Shown in pieces: positions 39,393 to 49,381 of a stretch of DNA of 64,000 nucleotides. The number at the start of each line of letters is the position of its first letter. Positions within the stretch are counted from its first letter, which is position 1. The translations under genes and the position numbers were made by a program. The DNA lies in contig CAWJXS010000014.1 of NCBI GenBank assembly GCA_963846885.1, positions 1 to 64,000 on the forward strand, read 5' to 3'. The stretch is from RPQJ01 sp963846885. GTDB taxonomy: Bacteria; Pseudomonadota; Gammaproteobacteria; Steroidobacterales; Steroidobacteraceae. Below the pieces are notes generated by a model. That model ran no database searches, was not told the DNA's origin, and was given only the letters and a program-made list of their open reading frames with translations.

Positions 39393-40245
39393 ATGAAAGT
39401 CGCCCGGGAACATGTCAGTCATCCCGACCAGTCGTTCCGCTACCTGCGCTTCGAGACGCCGCGCTTCGAGGGCGAACCCCATCGCCATCACCACCTCGAA
39501 CTGACCTGGATAGAAGCCGGAACAGGGCTGCGATTCGTGGGTGACAGCGTCGCGCCGTTTGCAGCCGGCGACCTGGTGCTGCTCGGCGCCGACACGCCGC
39601 ACTGCTGGGTGAGTTCGCGGGGTCGCAGCGGCTGGTGCAGCGACGGTGCTGCAATTCACGCCCGAGCTGTTTGCGCAGCCCTCGCTGCCGGAACTGGCAC
39701 GAATAGCGTCGCTCGCCCAGAAATCGGGGGTGGGGCTGCGCGTGACCGGCGCCGTGCATCGGCCCGTCGTCGAACAAATCGTGGGCATGCGGACCGCCGG
39801 TGGCATCAGCCGGCTGGCGAGCCTGTTGCGGATACTGGAATTGCTGCACGACAACGAGAGTTCGCTCGCAACCCTGGCGCATCGCTCGATGCGATATGAG
39901 GGCGCAGCGCGAGCGGACGATGGGCGTGAACAGCGGCGTATCGACGCCGTGCTCGGGTGGATTCGGCGGCACATGGCCCGTGAATTGACGGTGACCGCTG
40001 CGGCTCGGATAGCGCGCCTGACGCCGGGTGCGTTCAGTCGCTATTTCCGCCACGAGGTCGGCAAGACCTTCACGGGGTACGTGAACGACGTCCGCTGCAG
40101 CGAAGCCTGTGTGCTGCTGCGGCGGTCGGACAAACCCATCGCTGCGATCGCGCAGCAGTGCGGGTTCACGACGCTCTCGCATTTCAACAGGCAGTTCCGC
40201 CTCCGCTATGGGACGACGCCGCGAGGGTTTCGCCAGGGAGCCTGA
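39393..40245 (+). pseudogene. AraC family transcriptional regulator, frameshifted
   Basis: ATG at 39393. The N-terminal cupin-like sensor (ETPRFEGEPHRHHHLELTWIEAGTGLRFVGD; AGDLVLLGADTPHCW) runs to about 39610. Then GSQRLVQ and TVLQFTPELFAQPSLPELARI follow in shifted frames, consistent with two missing bases near 39613 and 39643. The C-terminal part to 40245 is an AraC HTH domain (LTVTAAARIARLTPGAFSRYFRHEVGKTFTGYVNDVR...IAAIAQQCGFTTLSHFNRQFRLRYGTTPRGF). It is divergent from the GH13-PhyH-GH127-GH92 operon, which it probably regulates. The break may be a sequence error. Confidence 0.82.
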
Positions 40246-40337
40246 GCTGCAACACCCTGCGGTTCGATGCTTTACACTGCGATTCGCGGCAGCGGGGGCT
40301 GAGCCGCCGACGATTGCTTATTCCGGGGGACAACACG

Positions 40338-41937
40338 ATGCTCGGCATGCAGCGCAAGCTGTCGACGCCTTTCCTGATCCTGCTGACGCTGCCTGCCACC
40401 GCGATGGGATTCGCGCTGTCGGTCCAGATCTCGGTCCTGAGCTGGATCCTCGCCACTGAGTACAAGCTCGACCTCCACGAGATCGGCATCGTCTGGGCCG
40501 CCGGACCGCTGGCCGGGATCATCGGCCAACTGCTGATCGGCGTGATCAGCGACCGTGTCTGGTTCTGGGGTGGAAGACGGCGGCCGTTCATCATCATCGG
40601 CGGCCTGCTGGCGGCCTTGATGATCCTCGCGTTGCCATACATCGGCCTGATCTCGACGACGCTGGGTTTCGATGCGGTCATAGGCGTCGCCATCGCCGTC
40701 GCGCTGGCGCTCGATCTTTCGATCAACGTCAGCTTCAATCCCACACGCTCACTGATCACCGACGTGACGCCGGAAGGCATCGCGCGCACACGCGGCTACA
40801 CCTGGATGCAGACCGTCTCGGGGTCCTTCGGCGTGCTGGCCTACGCCATCGGCGCGTTCTTCGGCAACTTCGTCCTCATCTATTTCGCCGCAGGATTGGT
40901 GGTGGCGTTCTCGCTGCTGCCCGCGCTGCTGATCGAGGAGCCACGGGTACTGCCTGGAGCGAGCGCAGCGGCCTCAGCCGATGGGGGCAAGCGCCGCAGC
41001 GGTGACAGTTTTACGGAGCTGCTGCACCTGATCCGTCCGTTGTGGGCCTTCCTGGTCTACGACATCGTCGCCATGGCGCTCAAGCTGGCTGGTGTCCAGC
41101 CACCCGGCCTGTGGCTCGAAGCGGCGTGCGTGGCTTTCGCCGTAGTTGCTGTTCTGGCAGACGCTGACGGCCCGCAGCCGGGGTGAGCAGTTCGCCCATC
41201 AGGACCTCACGGATTTCCGCAAGGTCCTGGCCGCCAACTCGTTGAGCTGGATCGGCGTGCAGACGATGTTCGTGTACATGATCGCCTTCGTCCAGCAGCG
41301 GTTTCCGGAGCTCGGCGACGATGCCACCGGCCGCATGATGTCGATGAGCTTCCTGATGCTGAATGCGGTTGCTGCAGCCTTGCCTGCGTTGGTACTGCTG
41401 CCACTCGCAAAGAAATACGACGTCGTGAAAGTGCATTCAGCCTGCCTGGCCGTCATGGCCGCCGGGTTTGCTGGCGTGTACTTGTTCGCGCACTCAGCCC
41501 TGCCGCTGTATGCGCTGATGGCGATGATGGGAATCGGCTGGGCGGCGATCGTGAGCCTGCCGTTCGCGATCATGTCGCAGCGCGTCGATGCCTCGCGCAT
41601 CGGGCTCTACATGGGCGTATTCAACCTCTCGATCGTCCTGCCGCAGCTCGTCGTGAGCCTCGGCATCGGCACGTTCGTCAGCAGGGTCGAGGACAAGGGC
41701 GCGATCTTCCTGATCGGCGCAATCAGCCTGGGTCTGGCTGCGGTCGCGTGGCGCAGTGTTTCCGGCAAGGAAGATCCAGTCAGCGCAGCCACGACCGGCG
41801 GGCACGCTCACCTGATAGCGCAGGCGAGCCAGACAAAAAGCCCCCGCCGGCAGACCGGCGAGGGCTTCAGTGTCGAACTCCGCACCGGCTTGAACAGCCG
41901 GTGCGGGCAGGTCGCTGACGGTTACCGGAACTTGTAG
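40338..41937 (+). pseudogene. MFS transporter, SLC45-like, one frameshift
   Basis: ATG at 40338 with GGGGGA upstream. The first frame (to about 41145) has FLILLTLPATAMGFALSVQISVLSWILATEY, LLIGVISDRVWFWGGRRRPFII and SINVSFNPTRSLITDVTPE. From 41146 the second frame goes on with LFWQTLTARSRG...FRKVLAANSLSWIGVQTMFVYM and ends at 41937. A single base near 41143 restores one frame. It is a paralogue of the transporter at 25992. The tail after about residue 480 reads through the receptor gene's terminator, so the true end may be earlier. Confidence 0.82.
41833..41877 (-). terminator. Intrinsic terminator of the TonB-dependent receptor gene
   Basis: On the minus strand AAGCCCTCGCCGG-TCTG-CCGGCGGGGGCTTTTT forms a strong GC hairpin followed by T5, about 50 bp downstream of the receptor stop. 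It overlaps the 3' part of the convergent MFS reading frame. Confidence 0.85.
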
Positions 41938-44815
41938 TTCAGGCCCAGCAGGTACTGCGTGCCGTATTCCTGGTAGTCCAGGAGGCGCTGCTTGTTTTCA
42001 GAGTAGGCGATGTACGGTTCGTTGGTCAGGTTGTTGACCTGGAACAGCACCTGCAACCCATCCAGCGCGTTGCCGCTGAACGCATAGCTCACCTGCGCGT
42101 CCGTGATCATGTCCGAATCCACGTAACGCAGCGCGCGCTCGTTGGCGAAGTTGGCGACTTCACCGATGTATTCCGAGCGGTAGCGCGTCGCGATGCGGGC
42201 GCCGAAGCCATGGTTTTCGTAGTACAGCGTGGCGTTCCACACGTCCTCGGACAGGCCCGGCAGCGGGATGTTCTCGGTCGCGACCGAGCTGATCGAACCC
42301 TGGATCTCGATGTCGCTCTCCGTGTACGAGTAGCTCAGGATCGCGCCGAAGCCGTCGAGCGCCTCGGAGAACATGTCGAACGGCAACGAGGCCGCGAACT
42401 CCATGCCCCACAGGTAGCCACCCTCGCCGTTGACCGGCTGCGTGAAGCGACCCGTGCACTGCTTGACCACGCCCGGCGGGAAAGCCGTGTCGGGGGTCGT
42501 CGCGCAGAGTGCGTCAAAATTGTAGCCGTCGGTGGTCTGGTTGTAGATGTAGGTGTCGAGGTCCTTGTAGAACGCCGCCGCCGACACGTAGCCCTTGTTG
42601 TCGTAGAAGTACTTCTCGTACGACACGTCGAAGGCCCAGGCCTCCCACGGATCGAGCTGCGCGTTGCCGCCGCTGCCGCCCGGCTCGCCGGTGGCGAAGT
42701 TGAAGCCGCTCTCTTCCGTCGCCTTCAACTGGTCCATGCGCGGACGGGCCTGTTCCTTGCGCAAGGCCGAAGCGAACCGCCTGCGAATCCGGCAGGACGA
42801 AGGCCAGGTTGATCTGCGGCAGCACGTCGGTGAAGTCCTTGCCGTCCGTGATGCTGTAAACCGTGTTGCCCGCAGCGGTGTTGACGCGGTACGCGTCGGA
42901 GCTCTGGTCGGTGTAGATCACCTGCACGCCGACGTTGCCCTTCAACGTGATCGTGTCCGAGATGTCATGATCCAGTTCGCCGCGGATAAACGTCGTGGCG
43001 ATCTTTTCTTCGACCGTCCAGAACTTGCCGGCCAGGTACGCGAAGCCCGGCTGGGTCGGGGCTGCCCCAGACGACCGGGTTGAAGTACTCGCGCAGCACG
43101 CCGTTGACGTTCCAGGCGAGCGCCCGGCCGGCGTCGGCGTAGTTCAGGTTCATGTTGCCGAGCAGCAGGACTCGGGTCGATCTGGTAGGCGCCACCGCCG
43201 ATCGTGCTGAGCGCTCGATTCCGGCGATTCCTTTTCCTTCGAGCGGTCGCCGTAGTTGACGCCGAACGTCAGGCTCTGGAACCACCACATGTCCCTGTCG
43301 AGCGTCGCGTCGAGCCGGAACGAGGTCAGCTCGTCCTCGGTGCGCGGCTTCTTGGTGTAGCCCGAACCGTAGATCGTCGGACCGACCAGGACCTGCGTCG
43401 GGTCGGTGTAGTCGCGCAGGAACGACAGCGACGGCATGTTGCTGTTGTTACGCAGCTGGAACGTGCCCGTGTCGTACTGGTTGCGCGGCGCCGTGCCGTT
43501 CGCAGGCAGCAGTCGCGTACTGCGCGTTGATCTCGGGCTGCAGCTGGTCACGCGTGGCGTTCGAGTAGCTGATGTCGGCCATCAGCGACCACTCGTCGCT
43601 CAGCGTGAACTCGTTGCGCCAGCCCGTCGCGATGATCTCGTCTTCGGTCGTGAACAGGAAGTTGCGCACCAGCGGCATCACGTTGTTCAGCGTGCCGGCG
43701 ACGATCGTATCGTTGCGGACGGTGGTGTTGGAGTAACCGAACACCGTGCCGTTCGGGAACACGCCGTCGCAGCACGGCGCCGGATAGCCACCGAGGTTGA
43801 CCTCGAGGCTGCGCGCGTTGTTGGTCTGGTCCATCGTCGACCAGTACAGGTCGATCACGCCCGTGTAGAAATCATTGGGCGCGAACTGCACCGCGGCCAT
43901 CAGGCCGTCGCGTTCCGTCGAACCCATGTCCGCACGGACCTTCATGCCGTTCGTGACGTAATTGCCGGCTGCAACGCCCGGATTGTTCGTGCAGTTGGCC
44001 GGGGAGCCGCCACCGCAGCTGGCCGCGCCGCCGCTGCTGCCAGCCGGATTCCACGGCTCGTACGTGCCGAAGCCCGCCGTGTTGATCGGCGAGTCGAGGT
44101 GCGCATAGCCGATGGCCAGGCCCAGCTTGCCGTCCATGAACTGGTCGATGTACGAGAAGCTCGCGCGGAACCCGGTGTCGTCCGAGTCGGCGCCGAGGTC
44201 GTGGTTGTCGTTCATTTCGCCGCGCAGGTTCAGCACCACGGCCTGCTTGCCGTAGTCGAGCGGGCGCACCGTGCGCATGTCGATCGTGCCGGCGAGGCCC
44301 TGGCCGATCAGCTTCGAGTCAGGCGTCTTGTAGACGATGACCTGGCTGATCAGTTCCGACGGGTACTGGTCGAATTCGACGTTGCGGTTGTCACCGGTGG
44401 TCGCCTGCTCGCGGCCGTTGAGCAGCGCGGAGGTGAAGCCAGGGTCGGTGCCGCGAAGGCTGATCGCCGAGGCGCGGCCTTCGGCGCGCTGCGACGTGAG
44501 GCCCGGCAGTCGCGAGATGGATTCAGCGATGCTGGTGTCCGGCAGCTTGCCGATGTCTTCCGCCGAGATCGACTCGACGATGCTCATCGCTTCCTGCTTG
44601 GTCGCGATCGCGCTCTGGATACCGGCGCGGATGCCGGTGACGACGATCTCTTCGAGTTCTCCCTCGGCAGCGGGCGCGGCTTGCGCGTGCACCATGCCAG
44701 GCATGCCGAGCGCAATGGCGATCGCGAACGACAGCGCGGTGCGACGGGTGGGAGGAAGAATCGAACTGAAACGATCGACGACGCGCGTGTCGCCGGACTG
44801 CAATTGCTTGGCCAC
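41922..44815 (-). pseudogene. TonB-dependent receptor, MalA-like, with several frameshifts
   Basis: The start is best placed at a GTG (44815) with AGGGGG 5 nt upstream; the frame also continues to an ATG at 44902. It has a signal peptide, GELEEIVVTGIRAGIQSAIATKQEAMSIVESISAEDIGKLPD, a plug with SISRLPGLTSQRAEGRASAISLRG and FTSALLNGREQ, and a barrel ending LGLNYKFR at 41922. This belongs to the group with the IRAGIQSAIATKQ start, known for MalA-type maltodextrin receptors. Indels occur near 43508, 43210, 43165, 43065 and 42768. Transcribed from a promoter carrying the LacI operator. Probably functional in vivo if the indels are errors. Confidence 0.85.
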
Positions 44816-44897
44816 AAAAGCCCCCTGATGGTTACAAAGGTGTAGTGCACACCCAACACAAGATGCTAGTCGCGCTCTAAAACCAGTTGCAATGGCG

Positions 44898-44911
44898 TGC
44901 AAACGTATTCA
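44898..44911. promoter_or_regulatory. LacI-type operator upstream of the maltodextrin receptor
   Basis: TGCAAACGTATTCA, 83 bp upstream of the GTG start and differing at one base from the site at 29664. A regulator of the LacI family (candidate at 19215) is expected to bind both. Confidence 0.65.
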
Positions 44912-44925
44912 TTGAATAATGTATC

Positions 44926-44947
44926 GGTGTTGCCCAATAGCAACACC
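44926..44947 (-). terminator. Hairpin downstream of malQ
   Basis: GGTGTTGC-TATTGG-GCAACACC on the minus strand, perfect 8-bp stem, 26 bp after the malQ stop. There is no T-run, so it may be a weak terminator or mRNA-processing structure separating malQ from the receptor. Confidence 0.4.
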
Positions 44948-44972
44948 GAATCTACGCATAAACCCGGATGAG

Positions 44973-47153
44973 TTAACCGGTACGTGCGGAGTGAACGTCG
45001 CCCAGCAATGTGCGCACGGCTTCCGCCTCGAACATCGCGCGGGTGTCGCAGGACATCTTGCGTTGCCAGTTGGCATGGTCTTCGTGCGTGCCCGGCACGT
45101 TGACCGGGTCTGCCATGCCGAGCAGATCTTCGGCCTGCAGCACCACCAGTGCGGAATTGGTGCGGGCCAGGTAAACGTGCACCGCGCGCGACAAGGCGGC
45201 GGAATACGAAGTCTCGCTGCCGTCACAGCCAGCCACCGGAATGCCTTCCGCGCCAAGCGCGGCCAGCAATGAGTGGCGGTCACGAATGCGCTCGGCGAGC
45301 ACCTGCAGGCGCATCTCGTCGCTGGGATACAGCGACAACCGGCGCCGCAGTTCGACGTCGCTGGCGGACCAGTAGCCGAGCAGCGTCGGCAGGTCGTGCG
45401 TCGTGATCGTCGCAATGGCGCGTCGCGGATAGTCGCGCGGCGGGATGAAGCTGCCGTCGGCACGCTTCTCGAACAGCAGCACGCGGTAGGAATACACGGC
45501 CCGCTCGCCCATCGCGTGCGACATCTCGGGCGGCACCGTGCCCAGGTCCTCGCCCACGACCAGGCAGCTGTGCCGCTCGCTCTCGAGCGCGAGCACCGAC
45601 ATCAGGTCGTCGAGCGGATAGTGCACGTAGCCGCCGTCCGTGGAGCCGAGCCCGGCCGGCACCCACCACTGGCGGAACAACGCCATCACGTGATCGAGGC
45701 GCAGCGCCCCGAAGTGACGCATGTTGGCGGCGATCAGGTTGCGGAACGGCCGGTACTGCTCGGCGAGCAGCACGTTGGGATCCTGCGGCGGGATGCCCCA
45801 GTCCTGGCCCTTGAGCGCGAGCGCGTCCGGTGGCGCGCCGACGCCCGCTCCCTTGCGGTACAGCGCCTGGTCCGACCACGTCTCGGAACCGCTCGGGTTC
45901 ACGCCCACGGCGTAATCGCCGTAAAGCCCGATCGGCATGCCCAGCTCGCGCGCCAGCGACTGCGCCTCGCCCAGCTGCACGTCGGCAAGCCACTGCAACC
46001 AGGCGTAGAACTCGACGCGCTCGGCGTGCTCTGCGGCAAACGCCTGCACGGACGCGTGCGCCGGATTCCGGTACGCCTCTGGCCACACGGGCCAGCCCCA
46101 GCGCTGGCCGTCCTCGGCCCGCATGAACTCATCGAGCGCATCGTGCAACGCATGCAGATGCAGCGATTCACCGCGTTCGGCCAGGTACGCCGCGAACTGC
46201 GCCCCGCGCGCGGATGCCCCTGCCGCGCGTTCGCGCCGGAACTGCGCGTGCAGCATCCGCAACACGGGCAGCTTGGCCCGTGCGACGCCGGGATAGTCGA
46301 CGACCGCCGTGTCACGCAGCCGCGCCAGCTCTGCCTGGAACGTTGCCGCAGCCACGTGCGCGCGAGCCGCGTCGCAGCGCGCGTATTCCGGCACCTGCTC
46401 GACGGCGATGTACATCACGTTCAGGAAGTGCCGCGACGACGCGCTGTACGGGCTGAACTGCCAGGGATTGCCCGGAAACAACGCATGCAACGGATTCAGG
46501 CCGATGAACGCGGCGCCGTGCCCTGCGCAGCCGCGCACGACCGCGGCGAGGTCGGTGAAGTCGCCGATGCCCCAGTTCTGTGCCGACCGCAACGTATAGA
46601 GCTGCACGGCCACACCCCACAGGCGCTGGCCGTCGCGCAGGACACGCGGCTCGAAGCACTGCTGCGGCGCGACCACCAGCGCGCTGTGCGCGGTTGCACC
46701 ACTGCCCAGGCTGACATGCAATGCGTGATAGCCGTGCGGCAGGTTGCCGGGCAGCGGCAACTCACGCCGCGTCTGCCAGCGGCCGTCGAGTTCGCGCCGC
46801 TCATGTTCCTGCAGCGAGCCTGCCAGCACTTCGCCGTCGACTTTGTCGCCGCTCGCCAGCGTGATCTGCCAGCGCACCGGCTGCTCGAGCTCGTCGGCGG
46901 GAATCGCCACTGCGACTCCCGTGCGTTGCGGGTGCAGCACGACCACCGGCGGCAGCAGCTGCCGCATGTGGCGCACGGCATCCGCGTGCAGTTCGTGCTC
47001 GATGGCGGCGGCATCGGTGGTCGGGCATCCCATCGCCGCAAGGATCGCGGTCTTGGTATGCCGGCCGATCTGCAGCAGATCGCCCCGATAGTTGTGGTAC
47101 GCGTCGCCGATGCCGCGCTGCCGTGCGAGTTGGTCGAGCAATGATTCGAGCAT
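44973..47153 (-). CDS. malQ: 4-alpha-glucanotransferase
   Basis: 726 residues from the ATG at 47153. GH77 motifs are SSRHFLNVMYI-type N-terminal barrel start (WQFSPYSASSRHFLN), GLYGDYAVGVNPSGSETW, GALRLDHVMALFRQWWVP (nucleophile Asp), LVVGEDLGTVPPEM (acid/base Glu) and TITTHDLPTLLGYW. It has the MalQ N-terminal extension. The enzyme disproportionates maltodextrins and frees glucose and longer chains for phosphorylase. It follows glgX by 69 bp in a glgP-glgB-glgX-malQ run on the same strand. Confidence 0.95.
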   Translation of the reverse strand: MLESLLDQLARQRGIGDAYHNYRGDLLQIGRHTKTAILAAMGCPTTDAAAIEHELHADAVRHMRQLLPPVVVLHPQRTGVAVAIPADELEQPVRWQITLASGDKVDGEVLAGSLQEHERRELDGRWQTRRELPLPGNLPHGYHALHVSLGSGATAHSALVVAPQQCFEPRVLRDGQRLWGVAVQLYTLRSAQNWGIGDFTDLAAVVRGCAGHGAAFIGLNPLHALFPGNPWQFSPYSASSRHFLNVMYIAVEQVPEYARCDAARAHVAAATFQAELARLRDTAVVDYPGVARAKLPVLRMLHAQFRRERAAGASARGAQFAAYLAERGESLHLHALHDALDEFMRAEDGQRWGWPVWPEAYRNPAHASVQAFAAEHAERVEFYAWLQWLADVQLGEAQSLARELGMPIGLYGDYAVGVNPSGSETWSDQALYRKGAGVGAPPDALALKGQDWGIPPQDPNVLLAEQYRPFRNLIAANMRHFGALRLDHVMALFRQWWVPAGLGSTDGGYVHYPLDDLMSVLALESERHSCLVVGEDLGTVPPEMSHAMGERAVYSYRVLLFEKRADGSFIPPRDYPRRAIATITTHDLPTLLGYWSASDVELRRRLSLYPSDEMRLQVLAERIRDRHSLLAALGAEGIPVAGCDGSETSYSAALSRAVHVYLARTNSALVVLQAEDLLGMADPVNVPGTHEDHANWQRKMSCDTRAMFEAEAVRTLLGDVHSARTG

Positions 47154-47222
47154 GCCATTCCGTCCGCTTGGGCGGCCGCGACGATGCCTCACACCGGGCG
47201 CCGCCGCAACCGTGTTTTCTTC

Positions 47223-49373
47223 CTAACCCGTCTGGATCCGCGACTCGAGCAGGACCGTGCTCTGGGGCTGCACGGCCAGCCGCATGCCCGCGGCCAGGTT
47301 CACCACCATGCGCGGCGGCTGCTCGTGACTCGTGTCGAACAGCACGCCCCACGCCGAATCTTCGGGCGCGGGAGGCAAAGTCATCTGCGTCGGGGCGTCG
47401 TCCGCGTTGAAGACGATGAGCAGGTCGCCCGTGCGCGTATTGCGCGCGGCCGCTCCGTTCAACAGCACGGCGATCGAGCACAGGTTGGAATCGTTCCAGT
47501 CACTTTCCGTCATCTCGCGACCGGACGGGTGCAGCCACGCGACGTCCTTGGTGTCGGCGCCGCGCTGGGTGCCTTTCAGGAAGGTGTCGCGCCGCAGCCA
47601 GAGCCGCGATTTGCGCAGGTCGATCAGCCGTCGCACGAAGGCGATCAGCGGCGCGTTGCGCTCGGCCAGCGTCCAGTCGATCCAGTTGATCTCGTTGTCC
47701 TGGCAGTACGCATTGTTGTTGCCCCGCTGCGTGCGACCGAACTCGTCGCCTGCGAGCAGCATGGGCACACCTTGTGACAGGAAGACTGTCGCCAGCAGGT
47801 TGCGGACCTGCCGGGCGCGCGTGCCGAGAATGACTGGATCGTCCGTCGGTCCCTCAGCGCCGTAGTTGGCGCTCAGGTTGTGCGCGTGCCCGTCGCGATT
47901 GGCCTCGAGATTGGCCTCGTTGTGGCGCTGCGCGTAGGCAACCGTATCGTGCAGCGTGAAGCCATCGTGGGCCGCGACGTAGTTGACGCTGGCCGTGGGC
48001 TTGCGGCCGCGCGCACGGAAAAGATCGCTCGAACCCGCGAAACGCTCGACGAACGCGCCGACCAGCGGACGATCGCCGCGCCAGAACGCACGCGCGGTGT
48101 CGCGATAGTGATCGTTCCATTCCGCCCAGCCCACGGGAAACGAACCGAGCTGGTATCCGCCCGGGCCGACGTCCCACGGTTCCGCGATCATCTTGAGGTA
48201 GGCCAGTTGCGGGTCCGCACGCAATGCCGAGAAGAACGGCGCCGCACGGCTGAAGCCCGTCGCGTCGCGGCCCAGGATCGGTGCCAGGTCGAAGCGGAAG
48301 CCGTCGACGCGCATCTCGGTGGCCCAGTAGCGCAGGCAGTCGATCACCATCGCGCGCACGCCGGGTTCGTCGAAGTTGATCGTGTTGCCACAACCGGAAA
48401 AATTCACGTAGTGCGCGCGATTGTCGGACGACAACCGGTAGTAGAGCGCGTTGTCGAATCCGCGCAGGCCCAGCGTCGGCCCGTGCTCGTTGCCTTCCGC
48501 CGTGTGGTTGAAGACCACGTCGAGGATGACTTCGAGACCGGCCTCGTGCAGCGCGCGCACCATCGTCTTGAATTCGATGACGGCATCGTCGACGGCGTAG
48601 CGCGGCTCGGGCGCGAACCACGCGAGCGAGTTGTAGCCCCAGTAATTGGCCAGCCCACGCTCGGCCAGGAACTGCTCGCTGACGAAGGCCTGCACCGGCA
48701 TCAGTTCGATCGTCGTGACGCCCAGCTGCTTGAAATGCTCGATGACCGCGGGCTGCGCGAGCCCGAGGTACTTGCCGCGCAGGTGCGGCGGCACTCCGGG
48801 ATGGCGCTGCGTGAAGCCCTTGACGTGCACTTCGTAGATGATCGTGTCGCGCCACGGCACGTTCGGTGAACGAACCTTCGCCCAGTCGAAGCTGCCGTCC
48901 ACCACTTCGGCCCGTGGCACATAGGGCGCGCTGTCGTCGGTCGACGGCAGGTCGTCGCGGCCGCGCACCGAACCTTGCAGCGAAGGGTGCCATTGAAACG
49001 GTCCGCGCAATGCCTGCGCACACGGATCCACCAGCAACTTGGCAGGATTGAAGCGATGCCCTCGCGCAGGCTCGTACGGGCCGTGCACGCGATAGCCGTA
49101 CTGCAGGCCCGGGCCGCCGAAGCGCGCGGGGAGAAAGCCGTGCCAGAGATTCCCGGTGCGTGACGGCAGGTCGAGCCGCGCCACTTCGTCGCGCCCGCTG
49201 GCATCGAACAGGCACAGTTCGACGCGGCTCGCGTTGGCGCTCAGCACGGCGAAATTGGTGCCGCGCCCCGTCCAGTTCGCACCGAGGGGCTGCGGCGAGC
49301 CCGCTTCGAGCCGCGGCGAACCCGGCGCGAGATCAAACGCCATGTCGTCCTGGGTGGGGTCGAACGCGTCCAT
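47223..49373 (-). CDS. glgX: Glycogen debranching enzyme
   Basis: 716 residues from the ATG at 49373, 8 bp after the glgB stop. A CBM48 domain (GANWTGRGTNFAVLSANASRVELCLFD) is followed by the GH13 barrel: YEVHVKGFTQRHPGVPPHLRGKYLGL, DVVFNHTAEGNEHGP, EMRVDGFRFDLAPILGRD (nucleophile Asp), MIAEPWDVGPGGYQLGSFP (acid/base Glu) and VAAHDGFTLHDTVAY. This hydrolyses alpha-1,6 branches left by phosphorylase. Translational coupling with glgB is probable. Confidence 0.95.
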   Translation of the reverse strand: MDAFDPTQDDMAFDLAPGSPRLEAGSPQPLGANWTGRGTNFAVLSANASRVELCLFDASGRDEVARLDLPSRTGNLWHGFLPARFGGPGLQYGYRVHGPYEPARGHRFNPAKLLVDPCAQALRGPFQWHPSLQGSVRGRDDLPSTDDSAPYVPRAEVVDGSFDWAKVRSPNVPWRDTIIYEVHVKGFTQRHPGVPPHLRGKYLGLAQPAVIEHFKQLGVTTIELMPVQAFVSEQFLAERGLANYWGYNSLAWFAPEPRYAVDDAVIEFKTMVRALHEAGLEVILDVVFNHTAEGNEHGPTLGLRGFDNALYYRLSSDNRAHYVNFSGCGNTINFDEPGVRAMVIDCLRYWATEMRVDGFRFDLAPILGRDATGFSRAAPFFSALRADPQLAYLKMIAEPWDVGPGGYQLGSFPVGWAEWNDHYRDTARAFWRGDRPLVGAFVERFAGSSDLFRARGRKPTASVNYVAAHDGFTLHDTVAYAQRHNEANLEANRDGHAHNLSANYGAEGPTDDPVILGTRARQVRNLLATVFLSQGVPMLLAGDEFGRTQRGNNNAYCQDNEINWIDWTLAERNAPLIAFVRRLIDLRKSRLWLRRDTFLKGTQRGADTKDVAWLHPSGREMTESDWNDSNLCSIAVLLNGAAARNTRTGDLLIVFNADDAPTQMTLPPAPEDSAWGVLFDTSHEQPPRMVVNLAAGMRLAVQPQSTVLLESRIQTG

Positions 49374-49381
49374 CAGACGGC

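Noticed and set aside
45273..47144. A 623-residue plus-strand frame opposite malQ
   Set aside because: Shadow frame; GH77 catalytic motifs are on the minus strand.
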